Shown one piece after another: positions 26,398-37,700 of a stretch of DNA of 64,000 nt. Positions within the stretch are counted from its first letter, which is position 1; each line of letters begins with the position of its first letter. The notes below the pieces were generated by a model. It was given only the letters and a program-made list of their open reading frames with translations, ran no database searches and was not told the DNA's origin. The translations under genes were made by a program, and so were the position numbers. The DNA comes from an uncultured Clostridia bacterium (GTDB taxonomy: Bacteria; Bacillota; Clostridia; Christensenellales; CAG-917): the NCBI GenBank assembly GCA_949286725.1, contig CASECZ010000002.1:62001-126000 (forward strand). Direction: 5' to 3'.

Positions 26398-27153
26398 ATG
26401 CGCATTCTGGAATACATCCTTCTGGGACTGGTGCAGGGGGCGTCGGAATTTCTGCCCGTGTCGTCGTCGGGGCACCTTCTGTTGCTGGAAAAGCTGGGCA
26501 TCGGCGAGGAAAACCTCTTTTTCAACGTGTGTCTGCACCTCGGCACCCTGCTGTCCGTACTTATATGCATGCGCAAACCGCTTGCGGAGCTTCTCCGACA
26601 CCCTTTCAGCAAAACGACGGGATATATCGTGCTGGCTTCCGTGCCGACCGTCGCCCTCGCGCTTGCTTTCAAATACCTCGCGCCCTCTCTGCTCGGCGGC
26701 GCATACCTGCCGCTCGGCTTTATGCTGACGGCGGTTTTGCTGTTCGCGAGCGAAAAACTGACGACGCCGAAACTTGCCCCGATAAACGGCAAAACCGCAC
26801 TTCTGACGGGGGTTTTTCAGGGAATTGCCGTTCTGCCGGGTGTGTCGCGGAGCGGCTCCACCATTGCCGCCCTGCGCTTCTGCGGCACGGACAGAAGCAC
26901 CGCGGCAGAGTTCAGTTTTCTGCTGTCCGTACCCGTCATCGCGGGGTCGGCACTGTACGAAGGTGCGGAATGCGCCGTGACGGGTGCATTGCAAAACGTG
27001 GACTGGCTTGCGCTCGCGGCGGGCGTTGTCGCGGCATTCTTCGCGGGCTGTATCGCAATTCGTTTCTTCCTTTCCATAGTCAAAAACAAAAGTCTGTTGC
27101 CGTTTTCCGTGTACACCGCCCTGCTTGCCGTCGCATCTTTCTTCGTGCTGTAA
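26398..27153 (+). CDS. uppP: Undecaprenyl-diphosphate phosphatase
   Basis: 251 residues, polytopic membrane protein with about seven to eight hydrophobic segments. Both catalytic motifs of the BacA/UppP family are intact: GASEFLPVSSSGHL (residues 15-28) and PGVSRSGSTI (~143-152). It recycles the undecaprenyl carrier used for peptidoglycan and other wall polymers, and confers bacitracin tolerance. SD AAAGGAG is present. A stem-loop overlapping the leader (CGCGGG / CCCGCC) precedes the SD. It is a single gene, divergent from ychF. Confidence 0.93.
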   Translation: MRILEYILLGLVQGASEFLPVSSSGHLLLLEKLGIGEENLFFNVCLHLGTLLSVLICMRKPLAELLRHPFSKTTGYIVLASVPTVALALAFKYLAPSLLGGAYLPLGFMLTAVLLFASEKLTTPKLAPINGKTALLTGVFQGIAVLPGVSRSGSTIAALRFCGTDRSTAAEFSFLLSVPVIAGSALYEGAECAVTGALQNVDWLALAAGVVAAFFAGCIAIRFFLSIVKNKSLLPFSVYTALLAVASFFVL

Positions 27154-27192
27154 CACATTGCAAAATTCGCGGTTTTCCGTATTCTGACTAAA

Positions 27193-27223
27193 CAAAAACG
27201 CTCCGAAAGCGGAGCGTTTTTTC
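27193..27223. terminator. Bidirectional terminator between uppP and the GH27 gene
   Basis: AAAAACGCTCCG / CGGAGCGTTTTTT hairpin with a short AAAG loop; A and T tracts on the two sides. Confidence 0.8.
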
Positions 27224-27283
27224 TATGTTTCGTCGTTTTGCGCGTGGCCCGCACTCCCTTTCGTGGGCAGCACGTACACCTCG

Positions 27284-28906
27284 TCAGCCGATTATCACGA
27301 CGGTTACGCCGTCGGGCGCAAGCGACGCTTTTATTTTGTTGCCTTCCAAAGTCGCCTGACCCGTCACGACTTTGAATTCGCCCTTGAACGCGGGCGCGGC
27401 GACGTAATCGTCTTTGCGCAGTTTTTCGACATCTAACGCGCTCTTTTGTTTCAAAATCGTCTTGTTGAAGAAGCACACCGCGGTTTTGCCGTCGGCAAGC
27501 GGTTTGGCAAGCACGTCAACCGCTCCGCGCTTTATGCGTTTTGCCTGTTTGCAAAGTGCGTCCTGGTTTATTGCGATGAGGTCGCGGTTGGTGACGATTT
27601 CGAGTACGGGTTTGCTGATTTTGCGGATATCGTTTCCGAGGACGAGCGGCGCACACATCATACACCACAGCGCAAAGTGAGCCATATTCCTGTCGTAAGA
27701 GAGTTTGCCGTTGCCCACTTCCAGCATATCGGGGTCGTTGAAGTGTCCTTCCGACGCGTATTTGTACAGTTTGACGTTGCGCGCGTAAATGGTCTTTATC
27801 CACGGCCACCACGGACGAATGTCGGGGGTGGTGCGCCACATATTGCCTGCGGTTGCGCCCCAGAGCCACGGCTTGCGGAAGCCCCACTCGCATATCGAAA
27901 AGGTTATGGGCTTGACGGGCTGTCCCGTTTTTGCCGCCTGTCCTTCCGCGGCATTTTCGAGTGCGTACGCCATTCTGCGATAAAGTATCGCCGCGCTCGC
28001 CTTCTTGTCCTTGACGGGATTGTAGAGCGAAATCGAGTTTGCGCCCGCATTCAGTTCCACGACCGCCTGAAAACGCGCGGTCACGTTATACTTTTTCTGG
28101 GAGGGGAACTCTATTTCCGCCGCATACCTGCCGTTGACGTCGACCGCAAGATATTTTTCGTACCGTCCGTATTTGAAAATGTTGACGGTAAGCACGTATT
28201 TGCCTTTCTCGGGTACGACCACGTTGTCAAAGGTAATACGCCCTGCGCCTTCGTCCAGTCCAGACACGTACTGACCGCCTGCGACTTTGGAACATTTCAT
28301 TCTGCGGGCAAGCCCTTCGAGGCGTGCGTTGGACACCTGATACTCCGTCGTCTTGCCACCGCCGAGCGGCGTCACGTCCACGGAATACACGAGCGGCGCG
28401 TATCCGCTGAGAGGTATATTGTGGCAGAAATCGTATTTGAGATATTCCGCACCCCATTGCGCATATGTACGGGCGTCGGTGCGTTCCCTGCCGAGCCCTG
28501 CGGGCAAGTCCTCGCAGGTCAGCGTGCCGTTGGACGAATAAAGCCCCGCCTTGAACCCCATTTCGTTGAGTTTTCCGACAAGGTGGGGAATGCCGTTCGC
28601 GAACCTGACGAGGTCGCCTTGTTGCCTGCCCTCCTCGTCGCGCAGGTTGGAATGCCAGTTGTCGTCGAGGTTGACGTACTCGTAACCCGCGTCGAGCAAC
28701 CCCGTTTCCTTCATCGCCGCGGCGGTGTCGAGAATGAGTTTTTCGTCAATGGTGTTCCGGAACGTGTTCCAGCTCGACCAGCCCATGAGCGGCGTCCTGC
28801 GGCCGCCCCCTTCATAGGGCGGGAACTGCTCTCCGCCGACCTCGGGCTTGCCGAGGAACATCTTTCTCAAATAGCAAAAAGGACATGTTTTGTTGCGTTT
28901 TTGCAT
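27284..28906 (-). CDS. GH27 alpha-galactosidase-like enzyme with inserted beta-sandwich domain
   Basis: 540 residues, no signal peptide, so cytoplasmic. The (beta/alpha)8 start shows PLMGWSSWNTF (~39-49), GYEYVNLDDNW (~74-84) and KAGLYSSNGTLTC. The GH27 nucleophile motif YLKYDFC (~155) is present; about 170 residues later the barrel resumes with FSICEWG, and the acid/base region reads GHFNDPDMLEVGNG. The insert (~165-325) looks like a carbohydrate-binding-type beta-sandwich (GRITFDNVVVPEKGKYVLTV; YLAVDVNGRY). A C-terminal beta domain follows. It probably cleaves alpha-galactosides. It is transcribed behind a GH13 alpha-glucosidase, forming a small oligosaccharide-degradation operon. Confidence 0.8.
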   Translation of the reverse strand: MQKRNKTCPFCYLRKMFLGKPEVGGEQFPPYEGGGRRTPLMGWSSWNTFRNTIDEKLILDTAAAMKETGLLDAGYEYVNLDDNWHSNLRDEEGRQQGDLVRFANGIPHLVGKLNEMGFKAGLYSSNGTLTCEDLPAGLGRERTDARTYAQWGAEYLKYDFCHNIPLSGYAPLVYSVDVTPLGGGKTTEYQVSNARLEGLARRMKCSKVAGGQYVSGLDEGAGRITFDNVVVPEKGKYVLTVNIFKYGRYEKYLAVDVNGRYAAEIEFPSQKKYNVTARFQAVVELNAGANSISLYNPVKDKKASAAILYRRMAYALENAAEGQAAKTGQPVKPITFSICEWGFRKPWLWGATAGNMWRTTPDIRPWWPWIKTIYARNVKLYKYASEGHFNDPDMLEVGNGKLSYDRNMAHFALWCMMCAPLVLGNDIRKISKPVLEIVTNRDLIAINQDALCKQAKRIKRGAVDVLAKPLADGKTAVCFFNKTILKQKSALDVEKLRKDDYVAAPAFKGEFKVVTGQATLEGNKIKASLAPDGVTVVIIG

Positions 28907-28946
28907 AGATAAAACCTCTTTTTCAGTTCGCGATGCGTTTCTTGTT

Positions 28947-30632
28947 TTATTGCTTTGCCTGCGGCGCCGCTGTGTAATACACGTGCGCTTCGTAGGGTTT
29001 CATCATGTCGGCGAGCGACCATTTGTAGGTGCCGATGAGGCGCACCGCGCCCTTGGGCACGCACTTCCTCGCGCCGCGTGCGGACACCGTTTTTGACGAA
29101 AGATTGATTATCACGGTAAGGCGGCTGCCGTCGTCTGCGATTTTGTCGTATGCCATGATGTGTTTGTTTCTGCCCAGCTTCTCTTCGTATCTGCCGTAGA
29201 TTGCCGCGTCCTTGTACTGTTTGCGCAGAGCGAGTATCGCGCGGTAGTAGTTGAGCAGGCTGTCCTCGTCGGCTTCCGCCGCCGCCACGTTGATGTCCTT
29301 GTAGTTGGGGTTGATGTGGAACCACGGCGTGCCCGTCGTGAACCCTGCATTCTCCTCCGCATTCCACTGCACGGGAGTTCTCGCGTTGTCGCGTGCGGCG
29401 TAGGCGCAGTTTTCGAAAAGTTTTTTCTTGCTGAAAAGGTGCGTCTTTTCCATAAGTCGTTTCGCCGAGAAGGTCGCCACGTCGGTGAAGTCGCTCCAAT
29501 CCTTGAACGGATAGTCGGTCATACCGATTTCCTGCCCCTGATAGATGAAATGCGTGCCCGACATAAACGTGTACATCGTGGCAAGTGCCTTGCCGCTTTC
29601 GACGCGGTAGTTCTTCTCGTCGCCGTAACGGGATATGATGCGGGGCTGGTCGTGGTTTTCGAGATAGTTGGTGTTCCACGCCTTGCCGTACAGTTTGGTC
29701 TGCCAGTTCTTGTAGACGCGTTTGAGTTTCAGCAGGTTGAACTTGGTGCGGATATAACTGACGATGAAGCAGTCCGCCTCCATGGTCTGGAACTGGAACA
29801 TCATATCCAGCTGCTGATTGTCGCCTTCGGTTATGTACTTCAACGCATTTTCGGGCGTCATCATAGGTGCCTCTCCGAGCTGGAAGGCGTCGTAATCTTT
29901 GAGCACCTGCCTGTATTCGAGCAGATATTTGTGAATGTTGGGACCGGGGCTGTAATGCTCCATTCCGCGCATAACGGGCAGCGGAAAGCCGTTAGGCAAC
30001 CCTTCGCGCTTGCTGATATAGGTTATGACGTCCTCACGGAAACCGTCAACACCCATATCCAGCCAGAAACGCATTATGCTTTTGACCTCTTCGCGCACGG
30101 CGGGATTGTCGTGGTTGAGGTCGGGCTGTTCCACCGCGAACAGATGCAGATAGTATTCCCCTCTCTGTTCGTTCCATTGCCAGCCGTCGCCGGGGAAAGT
30201 CGCCATCCAGTTGTTTGGGAACTTCTTGCCGTCCTTGCCTTTACCCGGACGCCAAATATAATAATCCTTGTATTTCGGGTCGCCCGCCGCACTCTTTTTG
30301 AACCATTCGTGCTGGTCGGACGTATGATTGACGACAAGATCCATAACCACTTTGAGCCCGCGTGCGTGCGCACCTTCGAGCACGGCTTTGAAGTCGTCCA
30401 TCGTGCCGTATTCGGGAGCGATGTTGCGATAATCGGCGATATCGTAGCCGTAGTCCTTTTGCGGCGAAACGTAAAGAGGCGAGAACCATATCGCGTCAAC
30501 GCCCAAGCTCTTTATATAATCCAGCTTGCCGAGCACGCCTTTGAGGTCGCCTATACCGTCGCCGTTGCCGTCGCAGAAACTGCGCGGCCATATCTGATAT
30601 ACCGAAAGTTCCTTAAACCAAGTTTTTTTCAT
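28947..30632 (-). CDS. GH13 alpha-glucosidase (oligo-1,6-glucosidase type)
   Basis: 561 residues from the ATG at 30632, which follows AAGGAGAG; a longer frame would run into the promoter. GH13 conserved regions are intact: region I DLVVNHTS (~100), region II GFREDVI with the nucleophile Asp (~200), region III LGEAPM with the acid/base Glu (~258), and region IV ENHDQPR (~335). The opening VYQIWPRSFCDGNGDGIGDL and the domain order are those of cytosolic alpha-1,6/alpha-1,4-glucosidases acting on small maltosides or isomaltosides. It is followed at 40 bases by the GH27 gene. Confidence 0.88.
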   Translation of the reverse strand: MKKTWFKELSVYQIWPRSFCDGNGDGIGDLKGVLGKLDYIKSLGVDAIWFSPLYVSPQKDYGYDIADYRNIAPEYGTMDDFKAVLEGAHARGLKVVMDLVVNHTSDQHEWFKKSAAGDPKYKDYYIWRPGKGKDGKKFPNNWMATFPGDGWQWNEQRGEYYLHLFAVEQPDLNHDNPAVREEVKSIMRFWLDMGVDGFREDVITYISKREGLPNGFPLPVMRGMEHYSPGPNIHKYLLEYRQVLKDYDAFQLGEAPMMTPENALKYITEGDNQQLDMMFQFQTMEADCFIVSYIRTKFNLLKLKRVYKNWQTKLYGKAWNTNYLENHDQPRIISRYGDEKNYRVESGKALATMYTFMSGTHFIYQGQEIGMTDYPFKDWSDFTDVATFSAKRLMEKTHLFSKKKLFENCAYAARDNARTPVQWNAEENAGFTTGTPWFHINPNYKDINVAAAEADEDSLLNYYRAILALRKQYKDAAIYGRYEEKLGRNKHIMAYDKIADDGSRLTVIINLSSKTVSARGARKCVPKGAVRLIGTYKWSLADMMKPYEAHVYYTAAPQAKQ

Positions 30633-30681
30633 ATTCTCTCCTTGAACGTTTTTCTGCGTCCGTTTTTCTTCGGCTCTGATA

Positions 30682-30710
30682 ATAATAACAAGTTTTTCGT
30701 CGCCGTTCAA
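30682..30710 (-). promoter_or_regulatory. Sigma-A promoter of the GH13-GH27 operon
   Basis: On the minus strand: TTGAAC (30705-30710), 17-base spacer, TATTAT (30682-30687). A LacI-type operator was looked for and not seen. Confidence 0.65.
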
Positions 30711-30732
30711 GAGCGCGACCGCACGGAAACGC

Positions 30733-30762
30733 AAAAAAAGGGAACGCTTTCGGCGTTCCCTT
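30733..30762 (-). terminator. gyrA terminator
   Basis: On the minus strand GGGAACGC / GCGTTCCC followed by TTTTTTT, 10 bases past the gyrA stop. Confidence 0.8.
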
Positions 30763-30767
30763 GTCGT

Positions 30768-33356
30768 TTATTCCGCGGAAATTCCGTTTTCGGCGTCGTC
30801 AGCCCCGTTCACGGGTTCGGCAACCGCGTCCGCAACCTCTGCGCCTGCGTTTTCCGCAGTCGCGGGTTCGGCGGTCTCCGTTTCTTCTTCCTCTTCCTCG
30901 TGCGGGGTGAGTGCGATGCTTGCGATCTTGGCACTGGTGTCCTTGATCTTCATGATACGCACGCCCTGGGTAGCTCTGCCTATCTTGGAGATTTCGTCCG
31001 CCTGCACGCGAATGATGATGCCGCCGTCGGTTATCATCATGACGTCCATGTCGGGGTGAATGACTTTGAGCCCCGCAAGCGCGCCCGTCTTTTCGTTGAA
31101 CACACCCGCTTTGACGCCTTTGCCGGCTCTGCCCTGCAACGGATAGTCGTCTATACCGCTGCGCTTACCGTAGCCGTTCTGGCTTATCGTGAGCACTTCG
31201 CTGTCGGGGTCGAGCACCGCGAGCGCGACCATCTGCACGCCCTCGGGAATGCGCATGGACTTGACGCCCATTGCCGTTCTGCCCGTGGGGCGGATATCCT
31301 TCTCTCTAAAACGGATGCAATAACCTTCGCTGGACGCCATTATGAGTTCGTCGTCGCCCTTGGTGAGCACGGCGGCAATGAGTTCGTCGTCCTCGTTGAA
31401 CTTGATGGCTATCTTGCCGTTACGCTTGATGGAGGCAAACTCCGAAAGCGGCGTCTTCTTGATGAGACCCTGTTTGGTGGCGAGCATGAGGAAGTATCCC
31501 TCTCTCTCTTCGGGCAGGGGCAATACCGTCTGCACTTTTTCGCCCGAGGACAGTTGCAACAGATTGACGACCGCTCTTCCGCGCGACGTCTTGCTTGCCT
31601 CGGGGATTTCGTAGCCCTTCATTATGAAGGTCTTGCCGAGGTTGGTAAAGAACAGGAAATCCTGGTGCGTGTTGCCGACGAAGATGTTTTCGACAAAGTC
31701 GTCTTCCTTCGCCTTGTGCGCCGTAACGCCCATTCCGCCTCGTCTTTGAGAATGATACTCGGACACCGCCAAACGCTTGATATAGCCGCCGTGGGTCATC
31801 GAAACGACTATGTCTTCCTTCTCGATGAGGTCGGCGATGTTGATTTCGGAATAATCGTAGCTGAGTTCCGAAAGACGCGGGGTGCCGTACTTCTCCTTTA
31901 TCTCGGTCAGTTCGTTGACGATGATTTCCTTGACTGCTTCTTCGGAGGCGAGGATGCGCTTGTATTCCTTGATTTCGTCCTGCTTCTGTTGCAGTTCTTC
32001 GTTTATCTTCTCGACTTCGAGCCCCGTCAGTCTTTGCAGGCGCATTTCGAGGATTGCCACGGACTGCTTTTCGCTGAGCAGGAATCTGGACATCAGGTTG
32101 TCGATGGCGTCTTGTCTGTCCGCGCTCTTTTTGAGCAGTTCGACCACTTCGTCGATGTTGGCAAGCGCGATTGCGAGACCTTGAAGGATGTGTTCCCTCT
32201 CCTCCGCCTTTTCGAGGTCGAATTTCGTGCGGCGGACGATGACGTCCTCCTGGTGGGCGATGTAGTATTCGAGAATTTGTTTCAGGTTGAGGATTCTGGG
32301 CACGCCGTCGACCAGCGCGAGCAGGATTATGGAGTTGCCCACCTGCAAATTGGTCTGTTTGAACAGCGTGTTGAGCACGACCTGCGGGTTATAGTCCTTT
32401 TTGATTTCGATGACTATGCGCATACCCGTGCGGTCGGTTTCCTCGCTGATGTCCGAAATGCCTTCCAGCCTCTTGTCCTTGACCTGGTCGGCGATGTTCT
32501 CGATGAGTTTCGCCTTGTTGACCTGATAGGGAATTTCCGTGACGATGATACGGCTCTTTCCGTTGGGCAATTCCTCGATTTCCGTCCTGGCGCGCAGCAC
32601 CGCGCCGCCTTTGCCCGTGCGGTACGCCTGACGTATCGCCGCTCTGCCGAGCACCAGACCCGCCGTGGGATAGTCGGGAGCGGGAATGTATTCCATAAGG
32701 TCGTCCACTTCCAGCTCAGGATTGTGCATAAGCGCGATTGTCGCGTCGATGACCTCGCCGAGGTTGTGGGGAGGAATGGACGTCGCCATGCCGACGGCTA
32801 TACCGTCGGAGCCGTTGACCAGCAGGTTGGGGAAACGGGAAGGCAGAACCACGGGCTGTTCGCGCGTGTCGTCGAAGTTGGGATAGAAGTCAACCGTCTT
32901 CTTGTCGATGTCGCGTATCATTTCCAGAGCGATTTTGGAAAGACGCGCTTCGGTGTAACGGTATGCCGCGGGAGGGTCGCCGTCGACGGAACCGAAGTTG
33001 CCGTGACCGTCCACAAGCGGACATCTTATTGAGAAGTCCTGCGCAAGACGCACCATTGCGTCGTAAACGGAGCTGTCGCCGTGGGGGTGATACTTGCCCA
33101 GCACTTCGCCGACGACCATCGCGCTCTTGCGGTAAGGCTTGTCGGGCGTCAGATTGAGTTCGCTCATCGCGTAAAGTATTCTGCGGTGAACGGGTTTCAG
33201 ACCGTCGCGGACGTCGGGAATGGCGCGCGACACGTTGACCGCCATTGCGTAGGCGATAAAGGACTTTTTGAGTTCGCTCTCGACCTCTACGTTGACTATC
33301 TTGCTGTCGGAAAGATGTTCGAGATATTCTTTGTCTTTATTGTTGGTAGTACTCAT
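30768..33356 (-). CDS. gyrA: DNA gyrase subunit A
   Basis: 862 residues from the ATG at 33356, where SD AAGGAG is 8 bases away; a GTG nine bases upstream touches the SD and is unlikely. The breakage-reunion domain has the catalytic tyrosine in [10 protein letters not shown] (~125), with the quinolone region [20 protein letters not shown] just before it. The GyrA box of the DNA-wrapping domain reads QRRGGMG (~545), with Met where Lys or Arg is usual. Six beta-pinwheel blades follow. The last ~45 residues are a strongly acidic Glu/Ala/Thr tail. GyrA with GyrB adds negative supercoils. It follows gyrB by 12 bases. Confidence 0.96.
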   Translation of the reverse strand: MSTTNNKDKEYLEHLSDSKIVNVEVESELKKSFIAYAMAVNVSRAIPDVRDGLKPVHRRILYAMSELNLTPDKPYRKSAMVVGEVLGKYHPHGDSSVYDAMVRLAQDFSIRCPLVDGHGNFGSVDGDPPAAYRYTEARLSKIALEMIRDIDKKTVDFYPNFDDTREQPVVLPSRFPNLLVNGSDGIAVGMATSIPPHNLGEVIDATIALMHNPELEVDDLMEYIPAPDYPTAGLVLGRAAIRQAYRTGKGGAVLRARTEIEELPNGKSRIIVTEIPYQVNKAKLIENIADQVKDKRLEGISDISEETDRTGMRIVIEIKKDYNPQVVLNTLFKQTNLQVGNSIILLALVDGVPRILNLKQILEYYIAHQEDVIVRRTKFDLEKAEEREHILQGLAIALANIDEVVELLKKSADRQDAIDNLMSRFLLSEKQSVAILEMRLQRLTGLEVEKINEELQQKQDEIKEYKRILASEEAVKEIIVNELTEIKEKYGTPRLSELSYDYSEINIADLIEKEDIVVSMTHGGYIKRLAVSEYHSQRRGGMGVTAHKAKEDDFVENIFVGNTHQDFLFFTNLGKTFIMKGYEIPEASKTSRGRAVVNLLQLSSGEKVQTVLPLPEEREGYFLMLATKQGLIKKTPLSEFASIKRNGKIAIKFNEDDELIAAVLTKGDDELIMASSEGYCIRFREKDIRPTGRTAMGVKSMRIPEGVQMVALAVLDPDSEVLTISQNGYGKRSGIDDYPLQGRAGKGVKAGVFNEKTGALAGLKVIHPDMDVMMITDGGIIIRVQADEISKIGRATQGVRIMKIKDTSAKIASIALTPHEEEEEETETAEPATAENAGAEVADAVAEPVNGADDAENGISAE

Positions 33357-33368
33357 ATTCGCCACTCC

Positions 33369-35337
<1,969 letters not shown>

Positions 35338-35394
35338 GTAATTATATCATCGCACGCGCGCAAAAGCAACTTATTTGCCGCACAATTTTGCGCA

Positions 35395-35533
35395 CGTCCT
35401 TCCCCGTGGAGGGTTACGGGAAAAGGCTTGTTGCGTGTTCTGGGGCTCTACACACCATATATGGCGGTCGGGAAATTCCGCACCGCCATATTTGCTCCGC
35501 AAAGAGGCGTTACCCGAACCGAAATTTTTTCTT
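35395..35533 (+). other. Candidate structured RNA element upstream of gyrB
   Basis: A non-coding stretch with dense pairing potential. One hairpin is CCTT-CCCGT / ACGGG-AAGG (about 35397-35426). A second, stronger one is ATATGGCGGT / ACCGCCATAT (about 35459-35491) closed over 13 bases. GTGT/ACAC flanks a TCTGGGGCTCT loop (35435-35453). A GGTT-CGGG / CCCGAACC pair closes the whole, followed by TTTTTT. The T run favours the plus strand as RNA, but I could not find a clear promoter on either strand. I do not recognise a known riboswitch or 6S RNA with confidence. Confidence 0.35.
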
Positions 35534-35657
35534 CGGACGGCGCGGATTTTTTAAGGTTTCTCCCCGCGGGCACGCCGCGAGTCGGCGACCGCCGACGCGG
35601 CAACCCCGCGTCCGTCGGAAAAACTTCGACTTGAACCCCACGAAAACGGAGTGTGTA

Positions 35658-35686
35658 TTGACATTTTCCGACATCTGCGCTATTGT
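35658..35686 (+). promoter_or_regulatory. Sigma-A promoter of the secreted repeat-protein pair
   Basis: TTGACA, 17-base spacer, TATTGT. The start codon is only 12 bases beyond, leaving an almost leaderless mRNA. Confidence 0.65.
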
Positions 35687-35697
35687 ATCGTTGGGTT

Positions 35698-36585
35698 ATG
35701 GGTATGAAAGGGAAATTTTACGTTTCGTTTGCAACGGTGCTTGCCGCAATCGTTATGTGCGCGGCGTTTTGCACGTTTTTCGCACCGGCGGTATGTCTTG
35801 CGGACTCCGCCCTCAATCTCCGTATCGGTACATACGTCGTCACGGGAGGCGACTATATCGTGTGGGACGGCGTTCCCTCCGCGGATTCCTACGAGATTCT
35901 CGTCGACGGCAAGTCCGCCGCCGTCTTCCCGTCGCCGCAGGAGGTGCGCATCGACACCCTCGTCACCGCGGCGGGCAACTACGTGCTGACGGTTCGCGCG
36001 ACGAGCGGAGGGACGGAACTCGTCTCCGAAAGCGTCGCCTACCTCAAAACCGCTCAACTTGCCGCGCCCGACGAGCTGACCTATTCGGACAAGATGCTGA
36101 CGTGGCTTGCGGTAAGCGGTGCGGACTACTACTCCGTCACCCTGAACGAAGTTCCCGTGGGCACGACGCAAGACCCCTGGTTCGACCTGACAAACCTGCT
36201 GCTCATCACTTACGATTTCACCGCCGTGGTCACCGCCTGTTCCGACAGCGAATACCTGTTGCCGTCCGAGCCGTCCAGCGTTTTCTTCCACTACACCGCG
36301 CCGCCCTTCCCGATATGGCACATAGAAATCGCGCATATCGCGCACACCTACGTCGCAAGCTGGCCGCACGCGCAAGGACCTCCCGACGGGTACGGCGTCA
36401 AAATCTACGCCGGCGAAACGAAAGTCGCCGACTACTACATCGACCACAACTACACCGACATCGGCGAATACGTTACGGGCGACGGCACATACCGCGTCGA
36501 AGTCGTCGCCGTGAAAGACGGTTTGTCGAGCGCGCCTTTTTCCAAATCTTTCGCCATTGAAGACGGGGAGGTGACGGTATTGTGA
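35698..36585 (+). CDS. Secreted protein with fibronectin-III-like repeats
   Basis: 295 residues from 35698; an ATG at 35704 is equally possible and no clear SD is seen for either. A signal peptide (FATVLAAIVMCAAFCTFFAPAV) runs to about residue 36, cleaved near CLADSA. The rest holds three beta-sandwich modules of ~85 residues with the repeated pattern D-x-(I/L)-x-W-x-x-V-x-G-A-(D)-x-Y-x-(I/V): YIVWDGVPSADSYEI, MLTWLAVSGADYYSV, and YVASWPHAQGPPDGYGV. These resemble Fn3 domains. Function unknown; probably a wall or surface adhesion/binding protein. The stop overlaps the start of the next, related gene. Confidence 0.65.
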   Translation: MGMKGKFYVSFATVLAAIVMCAAFCTFFAPAVCLADSALNLRIGTYVVTGGDYIVWDGVPSADSYEILVDGKSAAVFPSPQEVRIDTLVTAAGNYVLTVRATSGGTELVSESVAYLKTAQLAAPDELTYSDKMLTWLAVSGADYYSVTLNEVPVGTTQDPWFDLTNLLLITYDFTAVVTACSDSEYLLPSEPSSVFFHYTAPPFPIWHIEIAHIAHTYVASWPHAQGPPDGYGVKIYAGETKVADYYIDHNYTDIGEYVTGDGTYRVEVVAVKDGLSSAPFSKSFAIEDGEVTVL

Positions 36586-37604
36586 AACGTGTCGCCCCGA
36601 TATTGCTGATTGCAATCGCGGCAACGCTGCTCTGCACGCTCACCGCGTGCTCTTCCCTGCCCGACGCGACGACGGACGAACCACTTGACGAAGGACTTTT
36701 CGTTGCGGGTATAATCACCGCGGCGGACGGTACGGGTCTCGGCGGCGTCACGGTGTCCTCGGCAGAACAGACCCTCGCCGTGTCGGACGACAACGGCGTC
36801 TTTTCCGCAACGGGTCTGTCGCAAGGCGACACGATAATTTTCGATAAGGACGGCTACTCGCTGTCACCCTCTTCTTTTACGGTGACGCGCTCGGTGAACG
36901 ACCTGCGAATAACCGCCGTCGCGGTCAATCCGGACGACAATCCGCCCGACGAGGACGACGACAACGAAACGAATCCGCCCGATGAGGACGACGGTGACGG
37001 GGATACGCAGCCGCCCGTCGAACCGACGCCTCTCCCCGCGCCCGACAACGCGGGCGTCGTCTATGTCGACAGCACGGTCGCGTTTTTCGTGACCGTGCAC
37101 GAAAGCGTGCAGACGGTGTCGTTCTCCTTCGCCTGCAAGGACGGAACGGTTCTGAGTGCGAGCGCGCCCGTTGCCGAAGGCACTCTGGATTTCGCGGGCA
37201 TAAACGCGCCTCTCACTCTGGAACGCGACGGCGACGAGTGCCTGCTGTCGCTGGACATAACCGCGTTTCTTCACAACGAAACGCACACCTTCGACATCAC
37301 GGTTACCGCCTCGGCGGAAGGATTCATCTCCTCCGAGGTTTCCGCCACCCTGACCTTCGCGATGAACGAACCCGCCGTCGGAACACCGAGATACAGCGAC
37401 GGCATTCTTACCTGGTCGGCGTGCAAACTTCCCGAAGGCGCGACATTCGCGGTGATGCGCAACGGCGTCCCCGTCGTCGCGTGCCGTGACACCGTCATAG
37501 ACCTTGCCGCTTTGGGCATAGTCACGGACGGCAGAACCTCGATAAGGGTTGCCGCCGCGTCAGGCGGGAGCATCGTCATGGTGTCGGACGAAATAATTCT
37601 GTAA
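36582..37604 (+). CDS. Lipoprotein with carboxypeptidase-regulatory-like and Fn3-like domains
   Basis: 340 residues from a GTG that overlaps the previous stop codon. Lipobox Leu-Thr-Ala-Cys at ~23. Residues ~42-112 form a CarboxypepD_reg/transthyretin-like module (GTGLGGVTVSSAEQTLAVSDDNGVFSATGL). Then comes an acidic, Pro-rich linker with two copies of NPPDEDD, residues ~116-146. The remainder is two beta-sandwich modules, the last showing ILTWSACKLPEGATFAV, the same repeat style as the upstream partner. The two genes form a coupled operon for exported proteins; function unknown. Confidence 0.65.
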   Translation: MKRVAPILLIAIAATLLCTLTACSSLPDATTDEPLDEGLFVAGIITAADGTGLGGVTVSSAEQTLAVSDDNGVFSATGLSQGDTIIFDKDGYSLSPSSFTVTRSVNDLRITAVAVNPDDNPPDEDDDNETNPPDEDDGDGDTQPPVEPTPLPAPDNAGVVYVDSTVAFFVTVHESVQTVSFSFACKDGTVLSASAPVAEGTLDFAGINAPLTLERDGDECLLSLDITAFLHNETHTFDITVTASAEGFISSEVSATLTFAMNEPAVGTPRYSDGILTWSACKLPEGATFAVMRNGVPVVACRDTVIDLAALGIVTDGRTSIRVAAASGGSIVMVSDEIIL

Positions 37605-37616
37605 TTTCGCCAAACC

Positions 37617-37648
37617 AACAAAAGCCCGCCGATTTGGCGGGCTTTTGT
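37617..37648. terminator. Bidirectional terminator between the lipoprotein gene and hsp20
   Basis: AAAGCCCGCC / GGCGGGCTTTTG hairpin. Confidence 0.8.
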
Positions 37649-37700
37649 CGATTTAGGGGGTTGTCAACTCGTTTTGGGAGGATAAACTCTTTGTTTGCAA

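Noticed and set aside
29160..33032. A 1,290-residue open frame on the plus strand opposite gyrA
   Set aside because: It lies antisense to clear gyrA, gyrA-flanking and GH13 genes. GC-rich third positions leave long open antisense frames; it has no SD or known domains.
35388..36560. A 390-residue Arg-rich frame upstream of and through the Fn3-like gene
   Set aside because: It overlaps the promoter and the better-supported signal-peptide frame; it has no SD and a shadow-like Arg/His composition.
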